This document shows, piece after piece, positions 59,135 to 64,000 of a stretch of 64,000 bases of DNA. The stretch comes from Pseudomonas poae (lineage in GTDB: Bacteria; Pseudomonadota; Gammaproteobacteria; Pseudomonadales; Pseudomonadaceae): NCBI RefSeq assembly GCF_001439785.1, contig NZ_JYLI01000004.1:62001-126000 (forward strand). The letters run 5' to 3'. The notes below the pieces were generated by a model that saw nothing but the letters and a program-made list of their open reading frames with translations, did not search any database and was not told where the DNA came from. The position numbers were made by a program, and so were the translations under genes. Each line of letters starts with the position of its first letter. The first letter of the stretch is position 1.

Positions 59135-60703
59135 ATGACTAGTTTGCACGCCGACGAGGCGTTCCTCGGCCACTACCAGTTGAGCCACGACCCCTTTGCT
59201 CCACGGGTACCTGGTTTCAAATTCTTCCCGGCCCAGCGCAAGCCGGTGCTGGGTCAGTTGCATCATCTTGCGCGCTACAGCCAGCTGCTGCTGGTGGTGA
59301 CGGGCCCGCTGGGCAGCGGCAAGACCTTGCTGCGCCAGGCGCTGGTCGCCAGCACCAACAAGCAGTCGGTGCAGAGCGTGGTGGTGTCGGCCCGTGGTGC
59401 CGGCGATGCGGCGGGCGTGTTGCGTCAGGTCGCCCAGGCACTGGACGTGGCCAATGCCGAGCCCAATGCCATCCTCAAGCAGGTGGTGCAGTTGGGCCTG
59501 ACCGGTCAGGAAGTCTACCTGCTGGTGGACGACGCCGAGCAGCTCGACGAGTCCGCCCTGGAAGCGCTGCTGGCGCTGGCCGCCGGTACGCCGGAAGGCC
59601 GTCCGCACGTGTTCCTGTTTGGTGAATCGTCGTTGATCGCCGATCTGGAGCAGATCAGCGGCGAACAGGAGCTCTTCCACGTTATCGAGTTGCAGCCCTA
59701 CGAAGAGGAAGAAACCCGCGAATACCTGGCCCAGCGCCTTGAAGGCGCAGGGGCGGGTATCGAACTTTTCACGGCAAATCAGATCTCTGATATTCACGAA
59801 AGCTCCGATGGCTGGCCTGGAAACATCAACCAGGTTGCCCGCGATGCGATGATCGAAGCCATGATTGCCAGCCGCTCCGCGGTCAAGCGTCCAAAGATGG
59901 GGTTCACTATGCCTAAGAAGCACGTATTGGCCATTTCCGCTGTTGTCGTGGTCGCCGTTGCCGCCGCCTGGCTGATCCCGGGTCGCAGCAAGGCGCCGAC
60001 CACGGCCGGCGCGCCAACGGAACAGGCGCAGTTGCCATTGGGCAAGCCCACACCGAACGTCGAGTTCGCTAATTCCGGGCAACCGACCAACCTGCCGATG
60101 GTCGGCCAGCCGGTCATGCGCGGTCCGCTCGCCGAGGAGGCCGGTGGTATCTCCGAAGGTGACGACGGCGTTCCGGTGGAAGGCTCCAGCGCCACTCCGC
60201 CGACCGTGACCACCACCGCGCCGCCTGCTGGCGTGCCGGCGGGCAAGCCTGCACCGGCACCTGCCGCAACCCCGACTCCGGCACCGACGGTCGCCACCGC
60301 CAAGCCTGCGCCGGTGACCAAGCCGGTCACGGCTGCACCCGCCGCCAAGCCTGCACCGACCGCCGCCGCCAAGCCGGCCGAAAAGCCAGCCACGGTCGCC
60401 AAGGCCGGCGCCGCTGGCAGTGGCTGGTACGCCAGCCAGCCCACCGGCAACTTCGTGGTGCAGATCCTGGGCACCAGCTCCGAAGCCAACGCCCAGGCGT
60501 TCGTGAAAGAGCAGGGCGGCGAGTACCGTTATTTCAAGAAAGTGCTCAACGGCAAGCCTCTCTACGTGATCACCTACGGCAACTTCGCCAGCCGCGCCGC
60601 AGCTGATTCCGCGATCAAAACCTTGCCAGCGAAGGTTCAGGCTGGTAAACCTTGGCCTCGCACCGTTGCCAGCGTTCAACAAGAACTGGCAACTGCTCGC
60701 TGA
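59135..60703 (+). CDS. DamX-like AAA ATPase with C-terminal SPOR domain
   Basis: This 522-residue protein has an N-terminal ExeA/GspA-type ATPase domain (Walker A G-P-L-G-S-G-K-T-L near residue 56, Walker B L-V-D-D-A-E-Q). A membrane helix lies near 262-282. A long Pro/Ala/Lys-rich periplasmic linker (about 320-430) and a SPOR domain (F-V-V-Q-I-L-G-T-S) follow. Position after aroB matches DamX in other gammaproteobacteria, where the SPOR domain goes to the division septum. The ATPase part is presumably cytoplasmic. It starts 10 bases after aroB. Confidence 0.9.
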   Translation: MTSLHADEAFLGHYQLSHDPFAPRVPGFKFFPAQRKPVLGQLHHLARYSQLLLVVTGPLGSGKTLLRQALVASTNKQSVQSVVVSARGAGDAAGVLRQVAQALDVANAEPNAILKQVVQLGLTGQEVYLLVDDAEQLDESALEALLALAAGTPEGRPHVFLFGESSLIADLEQISGEQELFHVIELQPYEEEETREYLAQRLEGAGAGIELFTANQISDIHESSDGWPGNINQVARDAMIEAMIASRSAVKRPKMGFTMPKKHVLAISAVVVVAVAAAWLIPGRSKAPTTAGAPTEQAQLPLGKPTPNVEFANSGQPTNLPMVGQPVMRGPLAEEAGGISEGDDGVPVEGSSATPPTVTTTAPPAGVPAGKPAPAPAATPTPAPTVATAKPAPVTKPVTAAPAAKPAPTAAAKPAEKPATVAKAGAAGSGWYASQPTGNFVVQILGTSSEANAQAFVKEQGGEYRYFKKVLNGKPLYVITYGNFASRAAADSAIKTLPAKVQAGKPWPRTVASVQQELATAR

Positions 60704-60709
60704 AGATCC

Positions 60710-60730
60710 GGCGGCCTTACCCAGGCCGCC
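60710..60730 (+). terminator. Hairpin after the DamX-like gene
   Basis: GGCGGCCT and AGGCCGCC form an eight-base stem with a five-base loop. No T-run follows, so it is a weak terminator candidate. Confidence 0.5.
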
Positions 60731-60912
60731 CTCCCGGCACCTCAAAAAACTACAACAGCGTGCAGCCCTGAAGGCCGCGCGCTTTGTGGTGTCTGCGTCA
60801 CGGTAGCTTTTGAGTCGTGGCAGTCAAAATTAAAAAAGTTTTGACTAGCACAGCATATCGCTTTAAACCTTTCATAAATGCGACATAGATTTGCGACATT
60901 TCGTCGCTAAAT

Positions 60913-60941
60913 TTGTGAGCGTCTGTGTCGGTGTGTACAAT
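60913..60941 (+). promoter_or_regulatory. Sigma-70 promoter of gltB
   Basis: TTGTGA and TACAAT are spaced by 17 bases, the best promoter match I found in the window. The start point would be near 60948, giving a leader of about 105 bases. Confidence 0.65.
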
Positions 60942-61052
60942 GACCTCCCTTTTGCCCCCGCTAAGCCGGCGTACGTTCGGCGTGGAAGGTAACCGGTTGA
61001 ATTGAAAAGAAATTTGCCTCGGTATAAGAGGCAGCCTGGTGAGAAAGTGTCT

Positions 61053-64000
<2,948 letters not shown>

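Larger units (their letters stand above)
60704..61052 (+). other. 349-base gap upstream of gltB
   Basis: This region holds the end hairpin of the previous operon, then an AT-richer regulatory stretch, then the gltB leader. The only clear promoter is the one at 60913-60941. A repeated GCGACAT (60880 and 60893 area) and a short inverted repeat, GCGAC/GTCGC at 60893-60907, lie just upstream of it and could be an activator site. No gene is credible here. Confidence 0.65.

Overview
This window is chromosomal DNA from a fluorescent-group Pseudomonas, close to the P. fluorescens complex. The evidence is uniform GC-rich coding sequence, a histidine-utilisation operon with two hutH copies, the block ubiEJB-hisIE-tatABC-rsmE beside the polyhydroxyalkanoate (PHA) genes, the order hslVU-argS-priA-rpmE, and the pil-aroKB-damX-gltB junction. 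Interspersed REP/REPIN repeats of the P. fluorescens type also fit. Nearly all of it is core genome. I saw no prophage, insertion sequence, CRISPR array, rRNA or tRNA gene.

Layout, left half. 1-7.6 kb: the end of a hut operon, with an ABC importer (hutXWV), a hutH-like gene lacking the MIO cofactor motif, a normal hutH, hutI and hutG, which together take histidine to glutamate. 7.6-9.6 kb: a repeat-rich gap, then pip and dtd. 9.8-14.2 kb: opgGH for periplasmic glucans. 14.3-17.9 kb: a polar amino acid ABC transporter with two tandem binding proteins. 17.9-21.8 kb: two tandem chemoreceptors on the minus strand. 21.9-27.9 kb: rsmE, tatCBA, hisE, hisI, ubiB, ubiJ and ubiE, all minus strand. 28.0-29.7 kb: a PHA granule-associated gene and the phasins phaI and phaF.

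Middle. 29.8-37.1 kb: a six-gene chaperone-usher fimbrial operon on the minus strand with a divergent LuxR-type response regulator. It sits inside the PHA cluster, between phaF and phaD. 37.1-40.4 kb: phaD, phaZ and phaC1 (minus strand), with no phaC2 in its usual place between phaZ and phaD.

Right half. 40.7-48.2 kb: a DUF971 gene, hslU, hslV, a SPOR protein, argS and priA (minus strand). 48.4-50.9 kb: rpmE, a secreted nuclease and malic enzyme (plus strand). 51.1-53.6 kb: penicillin-binding protein 1A. 53.8-57.4 kb: a reduced type IV pilus alignment operon with a PilM missing its middle, PilN, a PilO-PilP fusion and a short PilQ. 57.4-60.7 kb: aroK, aroB and a DamX-like ATPase/SPOR protein. 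61.05 kb to the end: gltB, cut by the window edge.

I did not find a clearly new multi-gene system. The points most worth a second look are the remodelled pil operon, the fimbrial island that splits the PHA cluster together with the missing phaC2, the MIO-less HutH copy, and two terminator-like hairpins that overlap the start of the nuclease gene after rpmE.
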